The position numbers and the translations under genes were made by a program. From UBA6921 sp031363085 (GTDB lineage Bacteria > Pseudomonadota > Gammaproteobacteria > SG8-11): a stretch of DNA of 37,207 bases. The notes beneath the pieces are model-generated. The model made no database searches and had not been told where the DNA came from. It worked only from the letters and a program-made list of their open reading frames with translations. Numbering within the stretch: the stretch's first letter is position 1; each line of letters starts with the position of its first letter. The stretch is from positions 1 to 37,207 of the forward strand of contig JANLTU010000117.1 in NCBI GenBank assembly GCA_031363085.1. The letters run 5' to 3'. Below are positions 15,505 to 23,311 of the stretch, piece after piece.

Positions 15505-15505
15505 G

Positions 15506-17161
15506 TCAGGAATCCTTTCCGGGCCAGGAGAAAATCAGCACCACCGCACCGACCGCGCCGAACATCCAGGTGAGCAGTGGCGCGGAGGCGAACATCACAA
15601 AGTTTTCGCCGTGCGTACCAAGCAAGATCGCGGCACTCAAAATGAAACTGCCGCCGGCGATGGCGCGGTAGGTGCGGCGATTGGAGCGGCGCAGTTCCAG
15701 TTGCAATTTACGTAGATCACTGTAGGTGTCTGCCCGCGTCGTGGGCGCAGATTTTGCCTTCAAGATGGCATGCACCAGCGTCGGGATTTCCGGCAGCGCA
15801 ACCGACCAGTCCAGTGCGTTGCGGCGCAGATTTTTGATCCAGCCGCGCAGGCCGAACTGTTCGCTCATCCAGCGCTCCAGAAACGGCTTGGCGGTCTGCC
15901 ACAGGTCAAGCTCGGGATACAACTGGCGCCCCAGCCCTTCGATGTTGAGCAGGGTTTTTTGCAACAGCACCAGTTGCGGTTGGATTTCCATATTGAAGCG
16001 GCGCGCGGTCTGGAATAGACGTATCAAAATGTGCGCGAACGATATTTCATTCAGCGGCTTCTGGAAAATCGGTTCGCACACAGTGCGGATCGCCGCTTCA
16101 AATTCTTCCACGCGCGTGTCGGCCGGCACCCAGCCGGACTCGACGTGCAACTCCGCCACGCGCCGGTAATCACGCTGGAAAAACGCCAGGAAATTTCCGG
16201 CGAGATAGCGCTGATCTTCCGGGCTCAACATGCCCATGATGCCGAAGTCGACCGCCATGTAACGTCCGTCGGGGCCGACGAAAATATTGCCGGGATGCAT
16301 GTCGGCGTGAAAGAAGCTGTCGCGGAACACCTGCGTGAAAAAAATCTCCACACCGTTTTCCGACAGTTTTTTGAAGTCGATGTTGGCCGCGCGCAATGCG
16401 GAAAGATCGCTGATCGGAATGCCGTGAATGCGCTCCATCACCATCACGTTGTTGCGCGTCAGCTCCCAGAAAACTTCCGGCACGTACAGCAGCGGCGAGC
16501 CGGCGAAGTTACGGCGCAACTGCGACGCCGACGCGCCTTCGCGTTGCAGGTCGAGCTCGTCGAAGATGGTTTTTTCGTACTCGGCGACCACTTCGCGCGG
16601 GCGCAGGCGGCGCGCTTCGCGCCAGTATTTTTCGGCCAGCCCCGCCAGCACGTGCAGTAGTTCAATGTCGCTGCGAATGGCGTGCGCAATACCGGGGCGC
16701 ACCACTTTCACGATCACGTCGCGGCCGTTTTTGAGTGTCGCCGCGTGCACTTGCGCGATGGACGCGGATGCCAAGGGTTGTTCGTCGAACGTCTGAAATG
16801 CGTCGGCAACCGTCTGGCCGTACGCCTGCTCGATAATTTGGCGCGCAAGGCTGCCTGCAAACGGCGGCACTTGATCTTGCAGCTTGGCGAGTTCCTTGGC
16901 GATGTCGTCCGGCAACAGATCGGGGCGCGTCGATAAAATCTGCCCGAACTTGACAAATATCGGCCCGAGCGCTTCGAGCGCCAGCCGCACGCGCACGCCG
17001 CGCGGCTGGCCGGTGCGTCGCGCCCAGTTCCACGGCAGCAAATAAAAGAAAAAGCGCAGCGGCCGGAACAGGTGCGTGGCGAAAATAATTTCATCCAGCC
17101 CGTGTTTTACCAGTACGCGGTTGATGTGCAGCAGCCGCAGCAGGTGGCGGGGATGGATCAT
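15506..17161 (-). CDS. ubiB: UbiB, ABC1/ADCK-type kinase-like ubiquinone factor
   Basis: 551 residues, typical length. ABC1-family motifs: FVKFGQILSTRPDLLP (KxGQ inhibitory motif), PLASASIAQVHAA (the alanine-rich loop replacing the kinase glycine loop), MVMERIHGIPISD, FFHADMHPGNIF (HxDxHPGN, catalytic) and AVDFGIMG (DFG). Two hydrophobic segments close the protein (GGSFILSAAILLG and APLLTWMFGAVGAVVLIFSW), membrane anchors at the inner membrane. UbiB is an ATPase needed for ubiquinone biosynthesis, probably extracting lipid intermediates. In operon order ubiE, DUF2971, ubiJ, ubiB, FAH. Confidence 0.95.
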   Translation of the reverse strand: MIHPRHLLRLLHINRVLVKHGLDEIIFATHLFRPLRFFFYLLPWNWARRTGQPRGVRVRLALEALGPIFVKFGQILSTRPDLLPDDIAKELAKLQDQVPPFAGSLARQIIEQAYGQTVADAFQTFDEQPLASASIAQVHAATLKNGRDVIVKVVRPGIAHAIRSDIELLHVLAGLAEKYWREARRLRPREVVAEYEKTIFDELDLQREGASASQLRRNFAGSPLLYVPEVFWELTRNNVMVMERIHGIPISDLSALRAANIDFKKLSENGVEIFFTQVFRDSFFHADMHPGNIFVGPDGRYMAVDFGIMGMLSPEDQRYLAGNFLAFFQRDYRRVAELHVESGWVPADTRVEEFEAAIRTVCEPIFQKPLNEISFAHILIRLFQTARRFNMEIQPQLVLLQKTLLNIEGLGRQLYPELDLWQTAKPFLERWMSEQFGLRGWIKNLRRNALDWSVALPEIPTLVHAILKAKSAPTTRADTYSDLRKLQLELRRSNRRTYRAIAGGSFILSAAILLGTHGENFVMFASAPLLTWMFGAVGAVVLIFSWPGKDS

Positions 17162-17229
17162 GTGGGGACACCGCTGATGTAACGTTGAAATATCAAATTC
17201 TCTACCCCTGAATTCTGTCGCTAATTTCT

Positions 17230-17324
17230 AATGTAGGGTGGGTACAACCCACCGGCGTGCAGTCAGGCACTCCACAAAATATTGTGTGCTGCGCACGCTT
17301 GGTGGGTTGTACCCACCCTACATT
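17230..17324. repeat. Perfect 24-bp inverted repeat overlapping the ubiJ stop
   Basis: The arms 17230-17253 and 17301-17324 are perfectly complementary over 24 bp (core GTAGGGTGGGTACAACCCAC), with a 47-bp loop. Each arm itself contains a GTGGGTaCAACCCAC-type half palindrome. The ubiJ stop codon (TAG, 17318-17320) lies inside the right arm. It resembles short dispersed palindromes of bacterial intergenic regions; only this one copy is in the window. It could form a strong mRNA hairpin between ubiJ and ubiB. Confidence 0.8.
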
Positions 17325-17920
17325 TTTTGCAAGCGCTGCACGCGCGCTTCCAGCCGCTCAACGTCGTCGCGCAATACATCCACTTGCTGCATAAAGGTCT
17401 CGACCTGCGCGCGGTCGGCTAGAATTTCGCGTTCGTATTTCAGATATTCGCCGGTGTCTTGCAGCAACGCGGCGCTGCTCTGTTGCGCCCAGCGCTGCGA
17501 CGCGCGCGCGGCGTTGCCGACTTGATGCGCAATCACGTCGCCGGTGAACTTTGACAGGTGCTCTTCCCAGTCGATGTCCATCGCCGCGAGGATGTCGCGC
17601 AACTGCTGACCCAACTCCGTATCGCCGCTGATCTGCACCTCGCCGGTGTGCAAGGCGGCGCGATCACCACTTAAACCCATGCGTGCAAACGCCAACGGCG
17701 TGCCGCTCAAGCGCGCGTCCACTGCACCCGCATGTTTGCCGCGCACTTCAATGCGGTCGGTTTGCAACGCGAGCAACAGCGTGACATTGACGCCACGCAA
17801 TTCCACCGCTACGACTTTACCGGCCAGACCACCCAACCGCTGCACGGTGTAGGGGTCGAGGCGCAGGCCTGCGTTGAGTGCGGATTCAAATGCGCCGAGC
17901 AGAAATTGTTTTGGAGTCAT
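17318..17920 (-). CDS. ubiJ: UbiJ, SCP2-domain ubiquinone accessory factor
   Basis: 200 residues. An SCP2 sterol-carrier-like domain covers the first two-thirds (LLLALQTDRIEVRGKHAGAV, ARLSGTPLAFARMG, GEVQISGDTELGQQLRDILA), followed by a long C-terminal coiled coil (ILADRAQVETFMQQVDVLRD, VERLEARVQRLQ). This is the UbiJ plan: the protein scaffolds the soluble Ubi complex and binds lipid intermediates. The stop falls in the inverted repeat at 17301-17324. Its ATG overlaps the DUF2971 stop by four bases (ATGA). Confidence 0.92.
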   Translation of the reverse strand: MTPKQFLLGAFESALNAGLRLDPYTVQRLGGLAGKVVAVELRGVNVTLLLALQTDRIEVRGKHAGAVDARLSGTPLAFARMGLSGDRAALHTGEVQISGDTELGQQLRDILAAMDIDWEEHLSKFTGDVIAHQVGNAARASQRWAQQSSAALLQDTGEYLKYEREILADRAQVETFMQQVDVLRDDVERLEARVQRLQKM

Positions 17921-18672
17921 GAGACCTCTTCAATTTCTAATCTGAACTCACGTTCCTTCTTACGTGCCGCGAAAATTTTCGGCTTGGAGCAACGTGCTTG
18001 TGCCCACGCTGTCACCGACTGTCGGTCGCTATCGCTGATTTCACATCCGAGTATAACTTCCACCAGTAAGTCTTGTGGAAATGAGTATGAACCCGGACCT
18101 TGGTGCTCATATATTCGATACTCGTTTTCATAACGCCAATGTTCGGATTTAGTGAGAAAGGCTGTTTTTATCCGCTGTTCTTCAGGATCAAAGATGCTAG
18201 TTGCGGGGTATGACTGCAAATAGTTAATATCTTGTGAACGATGAAAAAATCCGTCGTCGGGACTGGCGCGAAAGCCGATGCAGATACCTCTGTGCGCATT
18301 CGCATAGTGTGACCACATCAGAATGTCGTCATTAACGGCAGATAGACAATATACCCCGGCACTTTTTGCCGCCCTTGTGGAAATCGACGGATCAAGCTTC
18401 TTGTAACTACCGTTTTGAATTAAACGTTTCGTTTCGATTTTGCGATCAGTAGGTGACAGCTCGGGCTTATTTATTTCAAGTTGATCCTCGACGTATTTTC
18501 CCCATTCTTCTTCAGTTCCATCGAGCAATAACGGTATCTTGCAATCAAAGGGATCGTTGAACTGCTCGGGCGAAGAAAAATACACGGTACTTTTTTCAAA
18601 AGTCTCCCTTACTCGATTATGTTTTTCTTCCGTTTCCAGAGATCGGTATTTGTACAAAACGTCAGGATCCAT
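17917..18672 (-). CDS. DUF2971-family protein inserted in the ubiquinone operon
   Basis: 251 residues. DUF2971 hallmarks are present: VLYKYRSLE at the start, VYFSSPEQFNDPFDCKIP, GVYCLSAVNDDILMWSHYAN, HRGICIGF, and ENEYRIYEHQ near the end. Biochemical function is not known; some relatives appear near defence genes. Start taken as the ATG at 18672, with GAGG six bases upstream; a GTG at 18684 is the alternative. It lies between ubiE and ubiJ, which are usually adjacent, and overlaps ubiJ by four bases, so it has become coupled to it. AT-richer coding than its neighbours suggests recent gain. Confidence 0.8.
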   Translation of the reverse strand: MDPDVLYKYRSLETEEKHNRVRETFEKSTVYFSSPEQFNDPFDCKIPLLLDGTEEEWGKYVEDQLEINKPELSPTDRKIETKRLIQNGSYKKLDPSISTRAAKSAGVYCLSAVNDDILMWSHYANAHRGICIGFRASPDDGFFHRSQDINYLQSYPATSIFDPEEQRIKTAFLTKSEHWRYENEYRIYEHQGPGSYSFPQDLLVEVILGCEISDSDRQSVTAWAQARCSKPKIFAARKKEREFRLEIEEVS

Positions 18673-18705
18673 CAGTTGCCTCACATGGACTGTAGGGCGC
18701 TCTAT

Positions 18706-19452
18706 CTAAAACTTGTACCCACGATGCACCGCCACCACGCCCGCCGTCATGTTGAAATACTCCACGCGTTCGAAGCCCGCCGTCTGCAGCATCTGCTTTA
18801 ACGTTTCCTGATCCGGGTGCATGCGGATGGATTCGGCTAGGTATTGATAACTGGCGGCGTCGCCGGTGATGGCCTTGCCTAACACCGGCAGCACCTTGAA
18901 AGAATACATATCGTAGATCGGGCGCAACGCGGCCAGCATCGGTTTGGAAAATTCCAGCACCAGCAGGCGGCCACCGGGTTTCAGTACGCGGAACATCGAA
19001 GCCAACGCGCGATCTTTATTGGTGACGTTGCGCAGGCCGAACGCGATGGTGATGCAGTCGAAATGGTTGTCGGGGAACGGCAGGCTTTCGGCGTCGGCTT
19101 GCACGAAGGTGACGTTGCCGACGATGCCGCGATCCACCAAGCGCCCGCGTCCGACGTCGAGCATCGACGCATTGATGTCGGACAACACCACTTCGCCGTG
19201 CTCGCCGACCAGCGGCGCCATCAGCGCGGCCAGATCGCCGGTGCCGCCCGCCAGATCGAGTACGCGTTGCCCGGTGCGCAGGCCAGTCATCTCGACCGCG
19301 ATGCGCTTCCAGATGCGGTGCAGGCCCAGCGACATCAGGTCGTTCATCAAGTCGTATTTATTGGCGACCGAATGAAACACTTCCGCGACTTTGCGCGCCT
19401 TGTCTGCAAGCGGCACTTGTTGGAAACCGAAGTGGGTGGTTTTGTCAGTCAT
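18706..19452 (-). CDS. ubiE: UbiE, demethylmenaquinone/2-methoxy-6-polyprenyl-benzoquinol methyltransferase
   Basis: 248 residues. SAM-dependent C-methyltransferase with motif I RVLDLAGGTGDLAALMAP and the UbiE-specific signatures FHSVANKYDLMNDLMSLGLHRIWK and DNHFDCITIAFGLRNVTNK, closing with AAGFERVEYFNMTAGVVAVHRGYK. It methylates the quinone ring in ubiquinone (and menaquinone, if made) synthesis. First core gene of the ubi operon; DUF971 lies just upstream on the same strand. Confidence 0.97.
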   Translation of the reverse strand: MTDKTTHFGFQQVPLADKARKVAEVFHSVANKYDLMNDLMSLGLHRIWKRIAVEMTGLRTGQRVLDLAGGTGDLAALMAPLVGEHGEVVLSDINASMLDVGRGRLVDRGIVGNVTFVQADAESLPFPDNHFDCITIAFGLRNVTNKDRALASMFRVLKPGGRLLVLEFSKPMLAALRPIYDMYSFKVLPVLGKAITGDAASYQYLAESIRMHPDQETLKQMLQTAGFERVEYFNMTAGVVAVHRGYKF

Positions 19453-19496
19453 GTGATTTCACCTTTACCTCGTGTACATCGCGCGCATGGCGCACG

Positions 19497-19865
19497 CTAC
19501 GGCTTGCGTTTTTTTCCGGCCTTCTCCAGTTGCTGGAGATATTCCTGCCACAGTTCGTCGTGGTGTTTGCCCAGGTTGTAGAGCGTTTCCCACGAGTAGA
19601 TGCCGGTATTGTGGCCGTCGTCGAAATACAGGCACACGGCATAGGTGCCAACCGGCTCGATCTGTACGATGTTGACATTTTCTTTGCCCAGTTGCAGCAC
19701 GCCCTCGCCCGGGCCGTGGCCGCGCACTTCGGCGGAGGGTGAGTACACGCGCAGGTATTCGCAGGGTAGGTTGAAATGGCTGCCGTCGTCGAAGGCGAGT
19801 TCGAGCAGGCGCGATTTCTGGTGCAGGTTGATATCGGTGGGGCGGGGGGCGGTGGATTCGGTCAT
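19497..19865 (-). CDS. DUF971 (gamma-BBH_N) domain protein
   Basis: 122 residues: PTDINLHQKSRLLELAFDDG, FNLPCEYLRVYSPSAEVRG, GTYAVCLYFDDGHNTGIYSW and the end LYNLGKHHDELWQEYLQQLE are the complete DUF971 pattern, a small beta fold also found at the N-terminus of gamma-butyrobetaine hydroxylase. Roles linked to Fe-S protein maintenance have been proposed for relatives; not proven here. It precedes ubiE with a 44-bp gap, a common neighbour arrangement with hslVU. Confidence 0.88.
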   Translation of the reverse strand: MTESTAPRPTDINLHQKSRLLELAFDDGSHFNLPCEYLRVYSPSAEVRGHGPGEGVLQLGKENVNIVQIEPVGTYAVCLYFDDGHNTGIYSWETLYNLGKHHDELWQEYLQQLEKAGKKRKP

Positions 19866-19949
19866 CGGTACAATCCTCGGTTAGTGATTCGTGGTGGCAA
19901 ACGCCTTGCCTCTGCGTCGTAGGCGAAGAGCCCGGTCGACGAATGGCGA

Positions 19950-20285
19950 TTAATCGGTCCCAGTCTCCCGGAGAGCACAATCATACAAAGGTGCTATCTG
20001 GATTTTTTCGGCGAGCACGTCATCCATGACGCGGCGATGCTCCAAATCGATCAGGAGTTGCGATGCCTGAAAGGCTTCCCGCCCGCGCTTATGGTCCTGG
20101 GCTTCCATCACGTAAATCAATATTGGTCCCTCTTGTCCAGGGATAATGAAGGCCTGTTCATGGCGAACACTTTCCCGAGCGAAGGTCTCGCGCACCTCGT
20201 CTTGGCGGTGCATCAGCTCGTGCAACCAAGATTCAAGCCGTGCAACTTTCTCTGCTTTGACTTTCGCAAACGCAACCCGGATCAT
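19950..20285 (-). CDS. DUF6176-like small protein
   Basis: 111 residues, all-cytoplasmic: AFAKVKAEKVARLESWLHEL, QDEVRETFARESVRHEQAFI, GQEGPILIYVMEAQDH and EHRRVMDDVLAEKIQIAPLY. This fits the DUF6176 family, a dimeric alpha-beta (ferredoxin-like) barrel shape, function unknown. Start chosen at 20285, where GGAG precedes the ATG; an in-frame ATG at 20297 adds four residues. It lies between hslU (55-bp gap) and DUF971 on the same strand. Confidence 0.6.
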   Translation of the reverse strand: MIRVAFAKVKAEKVARLESWLHELMHRQDEVRETFARESVRHEQAFIIPGQEGPILIYVMEAQDHKRGREAFQASQLLIDLEHRRVMDDVLAEKIQIAPLYDCALRETGTD

Positions 20286-20340
20286 CGCCGTCTCCATCGA
20301 TCAGTTCAGTTACCTGCTAAAGAATACAGCAAGCACCCTC

Positions 20341-21702
20341 CTACAATATGTAGCGGCTTAAATCTTCATTCTTGGCCAGCGCGCCGAGTTGTTCGTCAAC
20401 ATATGCCGCCGTGACTTCCAATGCGAAGCCGCTGCGATCCGCTGCGTCGTAGGAAACGCCTTCCAGCAAGCGTTCCATCACCGTGTGCAGGCGGCGCGCG
20501 CCAATGTTCTCGGTGGTTTCGTTCACTTGCCAAGCGATCTCGGCGAGGCGGCGGATGCCTTCCGGCGTGTAACTCACCTGCATGCCTTCGGCCGCCAGCA
20601 GCGCCGCGTATTGCTTGGTCAGCGACGCATCCGGTTCGGTGAGAATGCGCACGAAGTCTTCGACGGTGAGTGATTGCAGCTCAACGCGGATCGGCAAGCG
20701 CCCTTGTAATTCCGGCACCAGATCCGAGGGCTTGGCCATGTGGAACGCGCCCGAGCAAATGAACAGGATATGGTCGGTGCGCACGCTGCCGTATTTGGTC
20801 GAGACCGTGGTGCCTTCGACCAAGGGCAATAAGTCACGCTGCACGCCTTCGCGCGAAATGTCCGGGCCGCTGCCGCCATATTCGGAACGGCGTGCGATCT
20901 TGTCGATCTCGTCGAGAAACACAATGCCGTTTTGTTCAACATTGTCCAGCGCGCGTGACTTGATGTCGTCGTCGTTCACCAGCCTGCCGGCTTCTTCATC
21001 GGTGAGCAGGCGCAGCGCCATGCCGACCGGCAGCTTGCGCGAGGTGGTGCGCGTGTTGCCGAGATTTTGAAACATGCTCTGCAACTGGCTGGTCATTTCT
21101 TCCATGCCGGGCGGCGCCATGATTTCCACGCCGACGTGCTGAACGTTGACTTCAACTTCAATCTCGCGCTCGTTGAGCGTGCCTTCGCGCAACATCTTGC
21201 GGAATTTCTGGCGCGTCGACGACGCCTCCGTGCTCGGTGCTTCGGTAGCTGGATTAAAACCCATGGCGCCGCCGGTGCTGCTGCGTACCGGGCGCAACAA
21301 AATGTCGAGCACGCGCTCTTCAGCGGCTTCTTCGGCGCGGAAACGCACCTTCTTGGTTTCCTGCTCGCGCGTAAGTTTCACCGAAATGTCCATCAAATCG
21401 CGGATGATGGTGTCGACGTCGCGGCCGACATAACCGACCTCGGTGAACTTGGTGGCCTCTACTTTGATGAACGGCGCATGCGCGAGCTTGGCGAGGCGGC
21501 GCGCGATTTCGGTTTTGCCAACGCCGGTGGGCCCGATCATCAATATGTTCTTGGGCGTGATCTCGTTGCGCATGCTCTCGGCAACTTGTGAGCGCCGCCA
21601 GCGATTGCGTAACGCGATGGCGACCGCGCGTTTGGCGGCGGCCTGGCCGATGATGAACTTGTCCAGTTCCTGGACGATTTCGCGCGGGGTCATGCTTGAC
21701 AT
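20341..21702 (-). CDS. hslU: HslU, ATPase subunit of the HslVU protease
   Basis: 453 residues, colinear with E. coli HslU (443). Opening MSSMTPREIVQELDKFIIGQ, Walker A GPTGVGKTEIARR, pore loop GYVGRDV, intermediate I-domain (about 110-235), Walker B GIVFLDEIDKIARR, sensor region GAFHMAKPSDLVPELQGRLP, and the C-terminal tail ALAKNEDLSRYIL that docks in HslV to activate it. Three bases follow hslV before its ATG. The ATPase unfolds substrates such as SulA-like proteins and feeds them to HslV in the cytoplasm. Confidence 0.98.
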   Translation of the reverse strand: MSSMTPREIVQELDKFIIGQAAAKRAVAIALRNRWRRSQVAESMRNEITPKNILMIGPTGVGKTEIARRLAKLAHAPFIKVEATKFTEVGYVGRDVDTIIRDLMDISVKLTREQETKKVRFRAEEAAEERVLDILLRPVRSSTGGAMGFNPATEAPSTEASSTRQKFRKMLREGTLNEREIEVEVNVQHVGVEIMAPPGMEEMTSQLQSMFQNLGNTRTTSRKLPVGMALRLLTDEEAGRLVNDDDIKSRALDNVEQNGIVFLDEIDKIARRSEYGGSGPDISREGVQRDLLPLVEGTTVSTKYGSVRTDHILFICSGAFHMAKPSDLVPELQGRLPIRVELQSLTVEDFVRILTEPDASLTKQYAALLAAEGMQVSYTPEGIRRLAEIAWQVNETTENIGARRLHTVMERLLEGVSYDAADRSGFALEVTAAYVDEQLGALAKNEDLSRYIL

Positions 21703-21705
21703 GGT

Positions 21706-22242
21706 TCAAGTCAGCTCTTCGATGGTGAGGTTGTGATTGGTGTAAATGCAGATGTCGGCGGCGATGTGCAGGCCCTTCTCGACAATCGCGCGCGCTTCGA
21801 GTTGCGTGTGTTCGAGTAACGCGAGCGCGGCCGCTTTGGCGTAGGCACCGCCCGAGCCGATGGCAATCAAGCCGTGCTCGGGCTCGATCACGTCGCCGTT
21901 GCCGGAGATCATCAGCGACACGGTTTTGTCTGCCACCGCCAGCAACGCTTCGAGGCGGCGCAGCATGCGGTCGGTGCGCCAGTCTTTGGCCAGCTCCACG
22001 GCCGAGCGCGTGAGGTTGCCGGAATGTTTTTCCAGCTTGGCTTCGAAACGCTCGAACAAGGTGAACGCATCGGCGGTCGCCCCGGCGAATCCGGCCAGCA
22101 CCTTGTCATTGTAAAGACGGCGCACCTTGCGCGCGTTGGATTTCATGATGGTGTTGCCCAGCGACACCTGACCGTCGCCGCCGATCACCACCTGGGTGTC
22201 ACGGCGCACGCACAAAATGGTTGTACCGTCGAACTGCTGCAT
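21706..22242 (-). CDS. hslV: HslV, peptidase subunit of the HslVU protease
   Basis: 178 residues. N-terminal-nucleophile hydrolase: after a six-residue prosequence (MQQFDG) comes TTILCVRRDTQVVIGGDGQV with Thr7 the presumed active-site Thr exposed by processing. Further HslV marks are KVRRLYNDKVLAGFAGATAD and GNGDVIEPEHGLIAIGSGGA. Start taken at 22242 with AGGA upstream; an in-frame start at 22293 would add 17 residues before the prosequence and is unlikely. Heat-shock protease. On the other side the gene faces the TfoX gene, where an insertion separates it from xerC. Confidence 0.97.
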   Translation of the reverse strand: MQQFDGTTILCVRRDTQVVIGGDGQVSLGNTIMKSNARKVRRLYNDKVLAGFAGATADAFTLFERFEAKLEKHSGNLTRSAVELAKDWRTDRMLRRLEALLAVADKTVSLMISGNGDVIEPEHGLIAIGSGGAYAKAAALALLEHTQLEARAIVEKGLHIAADICIYTNHNLTIEELT

Positions 22243-22423
22243 GGAACTGTCCTTGTGAAAGCAGGAATTGTGACAAAGGCGGCGATTGTACACCAGCGTC
22301 CGGCAAACAATGCCGCAACGCGTGGGTGGTTTACGCCATCGGCGCTGTTATTGACCCCACCCGCTTGACGCACCACACTTGCGAAAGAGCGCGCGGTTAA
22401 TGCTGTTGCTCGCGGAGACGCCC

Positions 22424-22774
22424 ATGTCGGCCAGCACCGAATACACAGAGTATATTTTAGAACTGCTGGAGCCCCTCGGCCCGATCACCACCGGCCGCTT
22501 CTTCGGCGGCGTCGGCCTCGCCGGCAATGGCGTGCAATTCGCGATGCTCATGGGGAACAGTTTGTATTTTGTCGTCGACGATACCACGCGCGAAAAATAC
22601 ACAGCGGCCGGCATGATGTGCTTCTCGTACCTGACCAAAAAAGGGCGCGTGCAGGTGCGGAGATATTTCGAACTCCCCGAAGAGGTGCTCACCGATCCCG
22701 CAGAACTGCGGCGGTGGGCACACGAAGCCATGCGGGTGGCGGGCAAAGCCAAGAAGCCCGGCAAAGCGCGCTGA
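22424..22774 (+). CDS. TfoX N-terminal-domain protein
   Basis: 116 residues containing only the N-terminal TfoX/Sxy domain: EYTEYILELLEPLGPITTGR, FFGGVGLAGNGVQFAMLMGN, LYFVVDDTTREKY and KGRVQVRRYFELPEEVLTDP. The C-terminal half of the competence regulator Sxy is absent, as in many stand-alone family members. Start at 22424 with GGAG upstream; a farther in-frame start adds 15 unrelated residues. Function uncertain; competence regulation is possible but not shown. Divergent from hslVU. Confidence 0.82.
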   Translation: MSASTEYTEYILELLEPLGPITTGRFFGGVGLAGNGVQFAMLMGNSLYFVVDDTTREKYTAAGMMCFSYLTKKGRVQVRRYFELPEEVLTDPAELRRWAHEAMRVAGKAKKPGKAR

Positions 22775-22810
22775 CCTCGTTGATTTAATAATGACAACAA
22801 CCGGTTAAGT

Positions 22811-23200
22811 ATGATGATCATCCGAATCATTCAATGGCTGATTTCATTGTCGGTGCTCATCTACGGGATAGCGCTGCTGCGCGAGATGGGCTTAACCGCG
22901 CTACTGTTTGTTGGGGCGGGAATAGTTTATTGCGCGCTGGCCGCCTGGGCCGCGCGGCTGACCATCCTGCCGCTGTTCGTCACGGCCGTCGCGAATAGTG
23001 CGCTCGCTTGGGCGGCTTGGCGCTTGTGGGTGAGCTCGTTTGAAAGTGTTGCGGTAAATTCAGCGTATCGCGGATACAAGGCAACCTTTGCTGATTACCT
23101 CACCCTCGATGGCATCGCATCGTCTGTGGTTCTGCTATTGCTGGCGGGGTATGTTGGGACGGCGATACTAAATTGGAAAGATTTGAGCCGACGGGAGTAG
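22811..23200 (+). CDS. Small integral membrane protein, family not recognised
   Basis: 129 residues with four hydrophobic segments, roughly 5-23, 27-47, 49-73 and 103-121, separated by short loops; a soluble stretch (SFESVAVNSAYRGYKATFAD) lies between the third and fourth. No family recognised. It begins 36 bp after the TfoX-N gene on the same strand with only a weak ribosome site. Location: inner membrane. Confidence 0.6.
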   Translation: MMIIRIIQWLISLSVLIYGIALLREMGLTALLFVGAGIVYCALAAWAARLTILPLFVTAVANSALAWAAWRLWVSSFESVAVNSAYRGYKATFADYLTLDGIASSVVLLLLAGYVGTAILNWKDLSRRE

Positions 23201-23244
23201 TAACCCTAGAAACGGCGGTTGACGCTATAAGCAACTGCTGCCGG

Positions 23245-23264
23245 CGTTTTTCGTGCGAAAAACG
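23245..23264. terminator. Hairpin between convergent genes
   Basis: CGTTTTTC pairs with GAAAAACG across a GTGC loop, about 50 bp past the membrane-protein stop and 48 bp before the convergent orphan gene. The A/T-rich arms could end transcription on either strand; a T6 run follows at 23277. Moderate support. Confidence 0.45.
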
Positions 23265-23311
23265 GAAGCGCCCGCATTTTTTACATCAGGCGAAATACAC
23301 CCACCCGCAGC

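Noticed and set aside
22243..22400. Sigma-32-type heat-shock promoter for hslVU
   Set aside because: No CTTGAA-N-CCCCAT-like pair at the right spacing; TACAAT near 22290 has no good -35 partner.
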